Source: Flemingiibacterium sp045634345 (GTDB lineage: Bacteria; Bacillota; Clostridia; Oscillospirales; CAG-272). From it: DNA of 16,080 nt. Every line of letters starts with the position of its first letter. Positions within the stretch are counted from its first letter, which is position 1. This document shows, one piece after another, positions 7,816 through 13,322 of the stretch. Made by a program: the position numbers and the translations under genes. The notes beneath the pieces were generated by a model. It saw only the letters and a program-made list of their open reading frames with translations. It ran no database searches and was not told the DNA's origin. Where the stretch lies: assembly GCA_045634345.1 (NCBI GenBank), contig JAZRAB010000102.1, forward strand, positions 1 through 16,080, in the 5' to 3' direction.

Positions 7816-7896
7816 TAACCGATGCACGGCAAAAATGCCGTCTTGCCGGGGTAAATTATGATCTGAAGGCTAGTGTAAATTTAAATAATTATGCAT

Positions 7897-7928
7897 AAAG
7901 GGCTTACAGTTCGCTGTGAGCTCTTTTT
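7897..7928 (+). terminator. Intrinsic terminator of the ceramidase-like/DegT operon
   Basis: A 13-bp stem (7897-7909 with 7914-7926, two G-U pairs) around a TTCG tetraloop, running into TTTTT at 7924-7928. It lies 81 bases after the DegT stop. A weaker stem, ACGGC with GCCGT, at 7826-7841 has no T-run and is not counted. Confidence 0.85.
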
Positions 7929-7979
7929 GCTGTTCATAAATTAGTTACATTGAGGTTAGTATAATTTTGCCTGGGATAA

Positions 7980-8008
7980 TTGTAATTTTGTCGAATTTGT
8001 GATATAAT
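7980..8008 (+). promoter_or_regulatory. Promoter of the madLM operon with extended -10
   Basis: TTGTAA (7980-7985), a 17-base spacer and TATAAT (8003-8008) preceded by TGA, giving an extended -10 that can offset the weak -35. Transcription should start near 8015, leaving a leader of about 65 bases. AAGGAAGG (8064-8071) is the ribosome binding site of madL. Confidence 0.7.
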
Positions 8009-8080
8009 GTATACGCTAGAAAAGAAAGCACGATCAATTTTCTTTTTGAGTTAAAGAAAGATTAAGGAAGGTTTATTATC

Positions 8081-8464
8081 ATGATTTATGGTGTGGCAAT
8101 ACTTGCCGCGTGTATGCTTTTAGGCACGACTGTCGGCGAGCTCATCGGTCTTTTGACGGGCATCAATTCTGATGTCGGCGGAGTTGGTTTCGCAATGCTT
8201 CTTTTGTTGCTCGTGACCAATTCAAAAAAGATAACCTCAATTCTCCCCAAAGATTATGAAAAGGGCATTGAGTTTTGGAAAACAATGTATATTCCCGTAA
8301 TAATTGCGATGTCTGCATCGCAGAACGTGTACAAAGCTCTTTCGGGCGGTATGCTTGCGATAGTTGCGGGTGTAGCAGTGGTAGTTGCGGCATTTCTACT
8401 TCTTATGATACTCAATAAAATAGCCGGCAAGCTTGAGAAGAAATATGATAAGGAGGCAGAATGA
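8081..8464 (+). CDS. madL: Malonate transporter subunit MadL
   Basis: A small 127-residue membrane protein with about four hydrophobic segments (near 3-25, 33-46, 67-84 and 88-112) and a charged C-terminus. The sequence follows the MadL pattern: IYGVAILAACMLLG, then GELIGLLTGINSDVGGVGFAML, then EFWKTMYIPVIIAMSASQNV and SGG near 88-90. MadL and MadM together form the sodium-dependent malonate carrier first described in Malonomonas rubra. madM follows with a 1- to 4-base overlap, consistent with translational coupling. No malonate decarboxylase (mdc/mad) genes are in the window, so the transported acid could be malonate or a similar dicarboxylate. Confidence 0.9.
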   Translation: MIYGVAILAACMLLGTTVGELIGLLTGINSDVGGVGFAMLLLLLVTNSKKITSILPKDYEKGIEFWKTMYIPVIIAMSASQNVYKALSGGMLAIVAGVAVVVAAFLLLMILNKIAGKLEKKYDKEAE

Positions 8465-9273
8465 TGCAGGGATTACTTGATATTTTAATTAACTTTTTCA
8501 CTAAAAACGGTCTCGTTTCTGCATTTATCCTCGTCGGCATCCTATCGCTTATAGCTGACGTTGTATCTAAAAAACTTCTCAAAGGAAGAATTCACGCTTC
8601 AGCTATTGCAATCTTCCTAGGTCTTGTTCTTGCTTACGTTGGCGGGGTTATCGCAAACTCGCATAACATCGGACTCCCCGAGGATCAGATAGTTACATAT
8701 TCCAAGGGACTTGCAGACATCGGTGTGTTTGCGGGGATCGGTCTGCTCGGTGGATCCATGCTTCGTGATTTCGCCATAATCTCCACTGCCTTTGGAGCTA
8801 GTTTTTCTGAAATCAAGAAGTGCGGTCTCGTTTCTATAATCGCACTCTTTCTCGGTATCATCTCATCCTTTGTTGTTGGTGGTATTGTTGCATTTGCGTT
8901 CGGTTACACCGATGCGGTAAGCGTTGCCACAATAGGAGCAGGCGCGGTTACATTCGTCGTCGGTCCCGTTACCGGTGAGGCACTGGGAGCGACTGACACA
9001 GTCATCACCCTCTCAATAGCGGCAGGTCTTATCAAGTCCATAGCAGTTATGATCCTCACCCCCGTAGTCGCTAAGAAAATCGGTCTTACAACTCCTCGTG
9101 CGGCTATGATCTATGGCGGTCTTATGGGTACTACGAGTGGAACCAGTGCGGGGCTTGCGGCAACAGACCCAAGCCTTGTACCGTATGGCGCGATGACTGC
9201 TACTTTCTACACGGGACTTGGTTGTCTGCTTTGCCCGTCCGTTCTCTACGCGCTCACGGAGCTTATTTTGTGA
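8464..9273 (+). CDS. madM: Malonate transporter subunit MadM
   Basis: The large subunit of the two-part malonate carrier. It is a very hydrophobic protein of 269 residues with glycine-rich repeated segments: GIGLLGGSMLRDFAI, TIGAGAVTFVVGPVTGEALG and GGLMGTTSGTSAGLAATDP. They probably form paired re-entrant or helical bundles as in other dicarboxylate carriers. Two adjacent ATGs occur at 8461 and 8464. The second is chosen because AAGGAGG (8450-8456) then lies 7 bases upstream and not 4; the difference is one residue. The operon contains only madL and madM and ends at a strong terminator, so the transporter is expressed as a self-contained module. Confidence 0.9.
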   Translation: MQGLLDILINFFTKNGLVSAFILVGILSLIADVVSKKLLKGRIHASAIAIFLGLVLAYVGGVIANSHNIGLPEDQIVTYSKGLADIGVFAGIGLLGGSMLRDFAIISTAFGASFSEIKKCGLVSIIALFLGIISSFVVGGIVAFAFGYTDAVSVATIGAGAVTFVVGPVTGEALGATDTVITLSIAAGLIKSIAVMILTPVVAKKIGLTTPRAAMIYGGLMGTTSGTSAGLAATDPSLVPYGAMTATFYTGLGCLLCPSVLYALTELIL

Positions 9274-9279
9274 CATGAT

Positions 9280-9306
9280 AAAACAGCCTCCATCGAGGCT
9301 GTTTTT
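9280..9306 (+). terminator. Intrinsic terminator of madLM
   Basis: AAAACAGCCTC (9280-9290) pairs perfectly with GAGGCTGTTTT (9295-9305) around the loop CATC, with a run of five Ts at 9302-9306. It begins 7 bases after the madM stop, and the -35 of the next promoter starts only 3 bases after it. Confidence 0.92.
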
Positions 9307-9308
9307 GC

Positions 9309-9337
9309 TTGACAGGAATTACTGTATATTATATAAT
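9309..9337 (+). promoter_or_regulatory. Sigma-A promoter of the GNAT gene, perfect consensus
   Basis: TTGACA (9309-9314), a 17-base spacer and TATAAT (9332-9337) match the consensus exactly. The predicted leader is about 45 bases. The promoter is packed directly against the madLM terminator. Confidence 0.82.
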
Positions 9338-9387
9338 AAATTAATAAGCTTAAAAAACAAAGCCATCTCAAATTTTAGGAGCTAATT

Positions 9388-9873
9388 ATGATACGAAAAG
9401 CAGTAAACAGCGATCTTCCGGAAATTATGCGGATATACGATGCCGCAAAGCGTTTCATGCGAGAGAACGGTAATCCGATGCAGTGGAAGGGAACATATCC
9501 TGATAAGGCACTTATTTCTCACGATATCGAAAACGGCAATTTACATGTGCTCATTACTGACAATGGGCGTACATACGCTTGCTTTGGACTTTTTACGGGA
9601 GAAGATCCTACATATTCATACATAGAAGGGCAATGGAATGACGAAACACCATACGCGGCAATACACCGTGTAGCGTCGGATGGAAGTGAGCGCGACGTAT
9701 TTCGTGATTGCTTTTATTTTGTGAGTGCCCGTTTTTCGCACATAAGGATCGATACGCATGATGATAATCTGGTAATGCAAAAAGCCATTGAAAAATGCGG
9801 ATTTAAATACTGCGGCATTATATATGTAGATGACGGCACACCGCGCAGAGCATATGAGTGGACGCGCTCTTGA
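9388..9873 (+). CDS. GNAT-family N-acetyltransferase
   Basis: A 161-residue acetyltransferase with the Gcn5-related fold: the N-terminal MIRKAVNSDLPEIMRIYDAA (strand 1 and helix 1), a central sheet (HVLITDNG, ACFGLF) and the C-terminal RIDTHDDNLVMQKAIEKCGF plus YVDDGTPRRAYEW. The last two segments are typical of the branch often annotated as RimI-like or general GNAT acetyltransferases. It should transfer acetyl from acetyl-CoA to an amine, but the substrate cannot be read from the sequence. AGGAG (9377-9381) lies 6 bases before the ATG. It has its own strong promoter and no clear terminator, so the small ORFs downstream may share its transcript. Confidence 0.85.
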   Translation: MIRKAVNSDLPEIMRIYDAAKRFMRENGNPMQWKGTYPDKALISHDIENGNLHVLITDNGRTYACFGLFTGEDPTYSYIEGQWNDETPYAAIHRVASDGSERDVFRDCFYFVSARFSHIRIDTHDDNLVMQKAIEKCGFKYCGIIYVDDGTPRRAYEWTRS

Positions 9874-9936
9874 ATACAATTTATGGGATTTCAAAATATA
9901 TTGATTTTTCCGTGATTATTTGGGACAATATATACT

Positions 9937-10104
9937 GTGAAAGCCATTAATAAGCTAATTAAAGCTAAGGAACCGGCGCGGAAAATAAATTTTTCACGCA
10001 ACGAGTTTTTGCATTTGTCGGGTTCGCCTGTATTTTCACATAAGAAACCGACAAAAACATCTACAAGTAAGGAAGTCTTTGCCTTGCAAAGACACGGTGA
10101 TTAA
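9937..10104 (+). CDS. Possible small basic protein, 55 codons, GTG start
   Basis: A frame starting at GTG 9937 stays open for 55 codons and stops at TAA 10102-10104, one base before the ATG of the next gene. The product would be strongly basic (about nine Lys and four Arg) with no membrane segment; it begins MKAINKLIKAKEPARKINF. I do not recognise a family. A weak GGGA lies 12 bases before the GTG, and there is no ATG in frame. The close junction suggests translational coupling, but a chance open frame in a leader is a real alternative. Confidence 0.33.
   Translation: MKAINKLIKAKEPARKINFSRNEFLHLSGSPVFSHKKPTKTSTSKEVFALQRHGD
10075..10093 (+). promoter_or_regulatory. Hairpin just before the ribosome binding site of the 79-residue gene
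   Basis: GTCTTTG (10075-10081) pairs perfectly with CAAAGAC (10087-10093) around CCTTG, ending three bases before the GGTGA binding site (10096-10100). If the preceding 55-codon frame is translated, ribosomes would melt the stem and could help start the next gene. The regulatory role is inferred. Confidence 0.35.
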
Positions 10105-10105
10105 A

Positions 10106-10345
10106 ATGAAAAAGATAATATGCAAGATAGAATATGATACCGATAATTCCGAGGTGGTTGCAAAGTATACCTGCGGCGAGGTCGGTGATGCCTTGGGATA
10201 CGAAGAAACATTATATAAAACCCCCGACGGCAAGTTGTTTTTATACGTAAACGGTGGGATGGATTCCATTCATCCGGGGGAAAATATCACAAGAATGTCT
10301 GCTGCCAAGGCAGAGGAATGGAAGAAAGAAAAATTCGGTGAGTGA
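10106..10345 (+). CDS. Small protein of unknown function (79 residues)
   Basis: A soluble, mixed-charge protein starting MKKIICKIEYDTDNSEVV. It has a YTCGEVGDALGYEETLYKTPDG stretch, a hydrophobic LFLYVNGGMDS strand and a charged helical tail AAKAEEWKKEKFGE. Similar short proteins are common in Clostridia, but I cannot name a family or function. ATG 10106 has GGTGA 5 bases upstream; the frame extends back to a TTG at 10079, which lies inside the hairpin and has no binding site. The gene is followed 13 bases later by a shared terminator and converges on the AraC gene. Confidence 0.7.
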   Translation: MKKIICKIEYDTDNSEVVAKYTCGEVGDALGYEETLYKTPDGKLFLYVNGGMDSIHPGENITRMSAAKAEEWKKEKFGE

Positions 10346-10356
10346 GACGCATAATG

Positions 10357-10391
10357 AAAAGCGCTGAGAAGCAGATAGCTTCTCAGCGCTT
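10357..10391. terminator. Two-way terminator between convergent genes
   Basis: A perfect 14-bp stem (10359-10372 with 10378-10391) encloses the 5-base loop AGATA. On the minus strand it runs into TTTT and ends the AraC transcript, whose stop codon is at 10396-10398. On the plus strand it ends the 79-residue gene; a TTTG-TTTTT stretch follows about 10 bases later, so the minus-strand direction is the more typical. Confidence 0.88.
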
Positions 10392-10395
10392 AGTG

Positions 10396-11214
10396 TTAGC
10401 TTTGTTTTTGCTTATTAAGATATTCTGTCGGAGTTATACCGGTTATCCGTTTATAAGTGTAATTGAAGGTACGCAGATTGTTAAATCCGCATTTCAATGC
10501 GGCATCACCAATATCACAGCCGTAATTGATAAGGAGATTTACTGCATTTATACGAAGCGAGTATAGGTAATGCTTCATGCTCATACCTGCGTATTTCATA
10601 AATTCGGAAGACATTTTTTCTCTTGAAACGTACATGCGCTTCGCAATGGACTCCACGGTAATATCTTCATCAGTATAATGATTGTTGAGGTACTCAACCG
10701 TGTCAAAAAACAGCTTTGACGCGGTACTGTTAGAGTTGTCATTCGTGTTCGAAAAATACTTTGCTAATGCAAAATACAGAGTTCCCACAAGGCTTGAAAG
10801 GTACGGATCCTTTTCTCCGATACCCAGCGGTGAATTGGAGGTTATCTCACTCATGCATGTGTCGACAAGCTTTTCAAGCTCCGGATATTTTTTTAATTCT
10901 CCGCGCTTTATAAGCGGTTTTATCGAAGGGATAGATGATTCGAGATTTAGCAAAACTTTCAACGGAAACTGCATGATTCGGATGTAAACTTCTTCATCCT
11001 CAATTGCAAAAAGATGCACACAGCGGCGGTCAATAAATACAATATCACCAGGACCGGATTCAATCATTTTTCCGTTAATCAGAAATTTTGCTTTATTGCT
11101 TATGACCTCACAAATTTCATAATTATCGTGCCAATGAAAGTGGTGACTCCATTCGGTGACATTTTTTATTTTGCAAACGATGTCATACACATGATTTTCT
11201 TTGAAAATTTCCAT
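10396..11214 (-). CDS. AraC-family transcriptional regulator
   Basis: A 272-residue regulator with an N-terminal cupin-like sensor domain and a C-terminal AraC/XylS DNA-binding domain. Sensor segments include HHFHWHDNYEICEV (24-37), INGKMIESGPGDIVFID (46-62) and CVHLF. The first helix-turn-helix is near 184-206 (ITVESIAKRMYVSREKMSSEF) and the second near 233-257, with the hallmark CGFNNLRTFNYTYKRITGITPTEY. The His-rich HFHWHD is typical of sugar-sensing members. It lies 69 bases downstream of the TIM-barrel gene on the same strand and is probably co-transcribed with it; a target within this locus is likely but not shown. The ATG has no adjacent ribosome binding site, but a GGAGG lies upstream of a hairpin in the gap. 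An in-frame stop just upstream excludes a longer N-terminus. Confidence 0.9.
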   Translation of the reverse strand: MEIFKENHVYDIVCKIKNVTEWSHHFHWHDNYEICEVISNKAKFLINGKMIESGPGDIVFIDRRCVHLFAIEDEEVYIRIMQFPLKVLLNLESSIPSIKPLIKRGELKKYPELEKLVDTCMSEITSNSPLGIGEKDPYLSSLVGTLYFALAKYFSNTNDNSNSTASKLFFDTVEYLNNHYTDEDITVESIAKRMYVSREKMSSEFMKYAGMSMKHYLYSLRINAVNLLINYGCDIGDAALKCGFNNLRTFNYTYKRITGITPTEYLNKQKQS

Positions 11215-11257
11215 AGGTATTTAGTGTGGCAGTCCGAGTAGGACTGCCATACCTCCA
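11215..11257 (-). promoter_or_regulatory. Leader hairpin of the AraC gene between GGAGG and the start codon
   Basis: On the minus strand GGAGG (11256-11252) lies 37 bases before the AUG. Between them is a stem of 10 bp (11226-11235 with 11241-11250, one G-U) around a 5-base loop, which can extend through AGGTA/TACCT (11215-11219 with 11250-11254). Folding the inner stem reduces the effective GGAGG-to-AUG distance to about 12 bases; the longer fold would instead cover part of GGAGG. The two forms could switch translation. It could also be a weak terminator, but no T-run follows. Confidence 0.45.
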
Positions 11258-11283
11258 TATATAATTATCTTAAATCACCGGAA

Positions 11284-12126
11284 TTATTTACTGCTATACC
11301 ACTCATTATAAAGATCAGCGTTTTCTTTAAGCTGGTCGGTGTCTCTCTGGAATACGCCTATAGCTGCAAAGTCATTGGGCTTAAGGGACGTAAACACTTC
11401 TTCATAGGCTCCCTTGATGAGCTGTTTCTTTTCTTCGGGTGTTTTATTAAGGAACATCTGACCGCCGCCGAAGATCTTATATGCTATAACCGGCTTGGTT
11501 ACATTCTTAAGAGTTTCAAGCATAATAGGACGATCTTCCGGATAGAAGACAATACCGGATTTGGTCTTGCCGGTTATGAATCCACTCTGTACATGCTCGC
11601 GTCCGCGACGAGCATTGTGCATGCATGCGACATAGAAGTCAACATCCCAACCCTCGCGTTCGCTCTTTTCGATGACGTCAGGACGGTGTGATCCAAGACC
11701 TACCGGCACGCCCATTTCACGATATTGCTTTATTTGTTCGAGAATTTTATCGCACTGATCACTCTCGTAAAGATAGTCGGTAGTTGTACCCTGATGATAA
11801 ATACCGATAGTATTAAGACTCATCATTTGCTTCATGCTGACATCCTGGCGCATAGGCATATAAGGCTGCCAGATAAACTGGAGCTTGCCGCCTTCACGCT
11901 GATAGTCCTGGAATATTTTTATCATAGCGGGAGTAGCAAGGGGGAGCATAGTATTGTATCCGAGCTCTTCCATTTCAAAGAGCGCTTCTTTGATTTTCTC
12001 GGTGGTATAGTATGTTTCCATGTCAGCGCCGGTTATTACATCCTCTATGTAGGAATGACCGGTCATGGGGTTATCTCCGATTATCAGCTTGGAAACTTTC
12101 TTGCCAAAGAAATCTACAGTATTCAT
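11284..12126 (-). CDS. Uncharacterised TIM-barrel protein
   Basis: A 280-residue protein of a family I know only as hypothetical or aldo/keto-reductase-like in Firmicutes, Planctomycetes and Armatimonadetes. Eight strands of a TIM barrel can be followed: KLIIGDN (13-19), YNTML (57-61), QFIWQP (83-88), IGIYHQG (107-113), PVGLGSH (141-147), DVDFYVACMHN (161-171), KPVIAYKIFGGG (211-222) and FAAIGVF (253-259). Conserved polar residues at strand ends (Asp19-Asn-Pro, His111, His147-Arg-Pro-Asp, His170-Asn, Lys217) mark the likely active site. The nicotinamide-dinucleotide motifs of true aldo/keto reductases are not evident. AGGTGAT lies close before the ATG. It diverges from the acyltransferase-like gene and precedes araC, which fits a small regulated catabolic module (inference). 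Confidence 0.65.
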   Translation of the reverse strand: MNTVDFFGKKVSKLIIGDNPMTGHSYIEDVITGADMETYYTTEKIKEALFEMEELGYNTMLPLATPAMIKIFQDYQREGGKLQFIWQPYMPMRQDVSMKQMMSLNTIGIYHQGTTTDYLYESDQCDKILEQIKQYREMGVPVGLGSHRPDVIEKSEREGWDVDFYVACMHNARRGREHVQSGFITGKTKSGIVFYPEDRPIMLETLKNVTKPVIAYKIFGGGQMFLNKTPEEKKQLIKGAYEEVFTSLKPNDFAAIGVFQRDTDQLKENADLYNEWYSSK

Positions 12127-12185
12127 AATATCACCTATCCATTAAAAATTTGATTAGCAAAAATACGATATAAATATATCCTGCT

Positions 12186-12200
12186 GATTATATTATAATC
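12186..12200. promoter_or_regulatory. Palindrome over the -10 of the TIM-barrel gene (candidate operator)
   Basis: GATTATATTATAATC is a perfect 7-1-7 inverted repeat that includes the minus-strand TATAAT at 12192-12197. A dimeric repressor bound here would block this promoter. The AT-rich composition raises the chance of coincidence. Confidence 0.35.
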
Positions 12201-12220
12201 TAATATAAACCATTTAGCAA
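12192..12220 (-). promoter_or_regulatory. Promoter of the TIM-barrel gene (minus strand)
   Basis: On the minus strand TTGCTA (12220-12215), a 17-base spacer and TATAAT (12197-12192). The leader to the ATG at 12126 would be about 60 bases. A second TATAAT-like stretch overlaps, so the exact start is uncertain. Confidence 0.6.
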
Positions 12221-12306
12221 GTAATTTTGAAAATAATGCTGGCAAAAATGTCGAATAGTTTATCTGCCTCTTGTCTTTTTTTATATTTTTTATAGCGCTT
12301 TTTATA

Positions 12307-12335
12307 TTGACTTCATCCATGGGGTGTGATATAAT
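12307..12335 (+). promoter_or_regulatory. Promoter of the NAT_N/GNAT_C gene with extended -10
   Basis: TTGACT (12307-12312), a 17-base spacer and TATAAT (12330-12335) preceded by TGA, an extended -10. The leader is about 30 bases with GGAAGTGAG (12358-12366) before the ATG at 12373. It diverges from the TIM-barrel promoter about 90 bases away. Confidence 0.75.
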
Positions 12336-12372
12336 CGTTCTATAAAAAATTAAATTTGGAAGTGAGCTAATT

Positions 12373-13281
12373 ATGAAGAGCCATCTCATGTACATATTCA
12401 ACCGCTATGATTATCCATCAGATGCGGCAAAGAAACTTGTTGACGCTTATGATATACTCGAAAAAAACAGCGAGTTCATAGCACTTGTTGAGAAATTCTA
12501 TATTAAAGATGCTACCCCGGCACGTGCAGAGGTTGAAAAAATAATGGATAAAATCAGCGCTGATTCGGGCGTACATCCATACACAGCGAAATTTTTATAT
12601 TATCTCTGTCTTTCAAAGGAGCTGCCCCAAAAATACAAAGAGGCCGGTATTCCTGAGGAGTATATGTGGGAAATGCTTGAGGATTTTCGCTATAAGCTGA
12701 CAGAATGTCTTGACGTTTACGGTATCCCCGGTTTTTTTGCAAATCCGTGGTTCTATAATTTCTTCACGCTGAAGCAGTTCAAGCTCGGCAGACTGGAATA
12801 TGAGCTTTTACCCGTTCGTAAGCAAGATATTGAGATAGCGGGACGAATAATCAAAGAGGGAACAGAGGTTATCAATGTTCACATTCCTTCCGAAGGAGGA
12901 AAATTTAATCGTGAGGCGCGCCTTGACTCTTATAAGAGAGCATATGAATTTTTCCGCGATGTCATGAAAAAAGATATCGATGTGTTCATATGCGATTCAT
13001 GGCTGCTTTATCCGGCGAATAAACAAATACTTCCCGAAAAATCTAACATTGTGTCGTTCATGGATGACTTCTGCATATATGCGTCCGTTGATTACAGCAA
13101 TCCCAGGTATGATCTTTGGCGCATATACGGTGCCGATGCCAACAAGCCATACAATGAGCTTCCAAGAGACAATTCTCTCAAGCGAGCTTATGCTGATTGG
13201 CTTGAGGCAGGGAATCCGGTTGGTGAAGGTAGAGGTGTGTTTATCTGGGATAACAAGAACAACACGGTTATAACAAAATAA
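12373..13281 (+). CDS. Acyltransferase-like protein with NAT_N and GNAT_C domains
   Basis: A 302-residue soluble protein. Residues 1-145 are helical and match the N-acyltransferase N-terminal (NAT_N) pattern, ending in GFFANPWFYNFFTLKQFKLGRLEYEL split over 120-144. Residues 150-290 match the GNAT-like C-terminal domain, with VINVHIPSEGGKFNREARLD (166-185), YKRAYEFF and DVFICDSWLLYP (203-214). Proteins with this pair of domains are annotated as acyltransferases by fold, but I know of no established substrate. The usual GNAT acetyl-CoA loop (Q/RxxGxG/A) is not obvious. It has its own promoter and terminator, so it is a single-gene transcript divergent from the TIM-barrel gene; the shared region suggests common control. 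Confidence 0.72.
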   Translation: MKSHLMYIFNRYDYPSDAAKKLVDAYDILEKNSEFIALVEKFYIKDATPARAEVEKIMDKISADSGVHPYTAKFLYYLCLSKELPQKYKEAGIPEEYMWEMLEDFRYKLTECLDVYGIPGFFANPWFYNFFTLKQFKLGRLEYELLPVRKQDIEIAGRIIKEGTEVINVHIPSEGGKFNREARLDSYKRAYEFFRDVMKKDIDVFICDSWLLYPANKQILPEKSNIVSFMDDFCIYASVDYSNPRYDLWRIYGADANKPYNELPRDNSLKRAYADWLEAGNPVGEGRGVFIWDNKNNTVITK

Positions 13282-13289
13282 AGAATATT

Positions 13290-13322
13290 GGCTTGCCGTA
13301 AAATTACGGCAAGCCGATTTTT
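13290..13322. terminator. Terminator between the convergent acyltransferase-like and citrate synthase genes
   Basis: GGCTTGCCGTA (13290-13300) pairs perfectly with TACGGCAAGCC (13305-13315) around a 4-base loop. TTTTT (13318-13322) follows on the plus strand and overlaps the citrate synthase stop codon (13321-13323). On the minus strand the T-richness after the stem is weaker, so it mainly serves the plus-strand gene. Confidence 0.85.

Noticed and set aside
7826..7841. Second terminator after the DegT gene
   Set aside because: The stem is only 5 bp with no T-run; the 13-bp stem at 7897-7928 is the clear terminator.
10036..10269. 77-codon minus-strand frame opposite the small 79-residue gene
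   Set aside because: It is antisense to the better-supported frame with GGTGA and ATG, and has no binding site of its own.
11248..11250. Nine-codon leader peptide (MAVLLGLPH) inside the AraC leader hairpin
   Set aside because: GGAGG would be almost touching its AUG, too close for normal initiation; the hairpin explains the sequence better.
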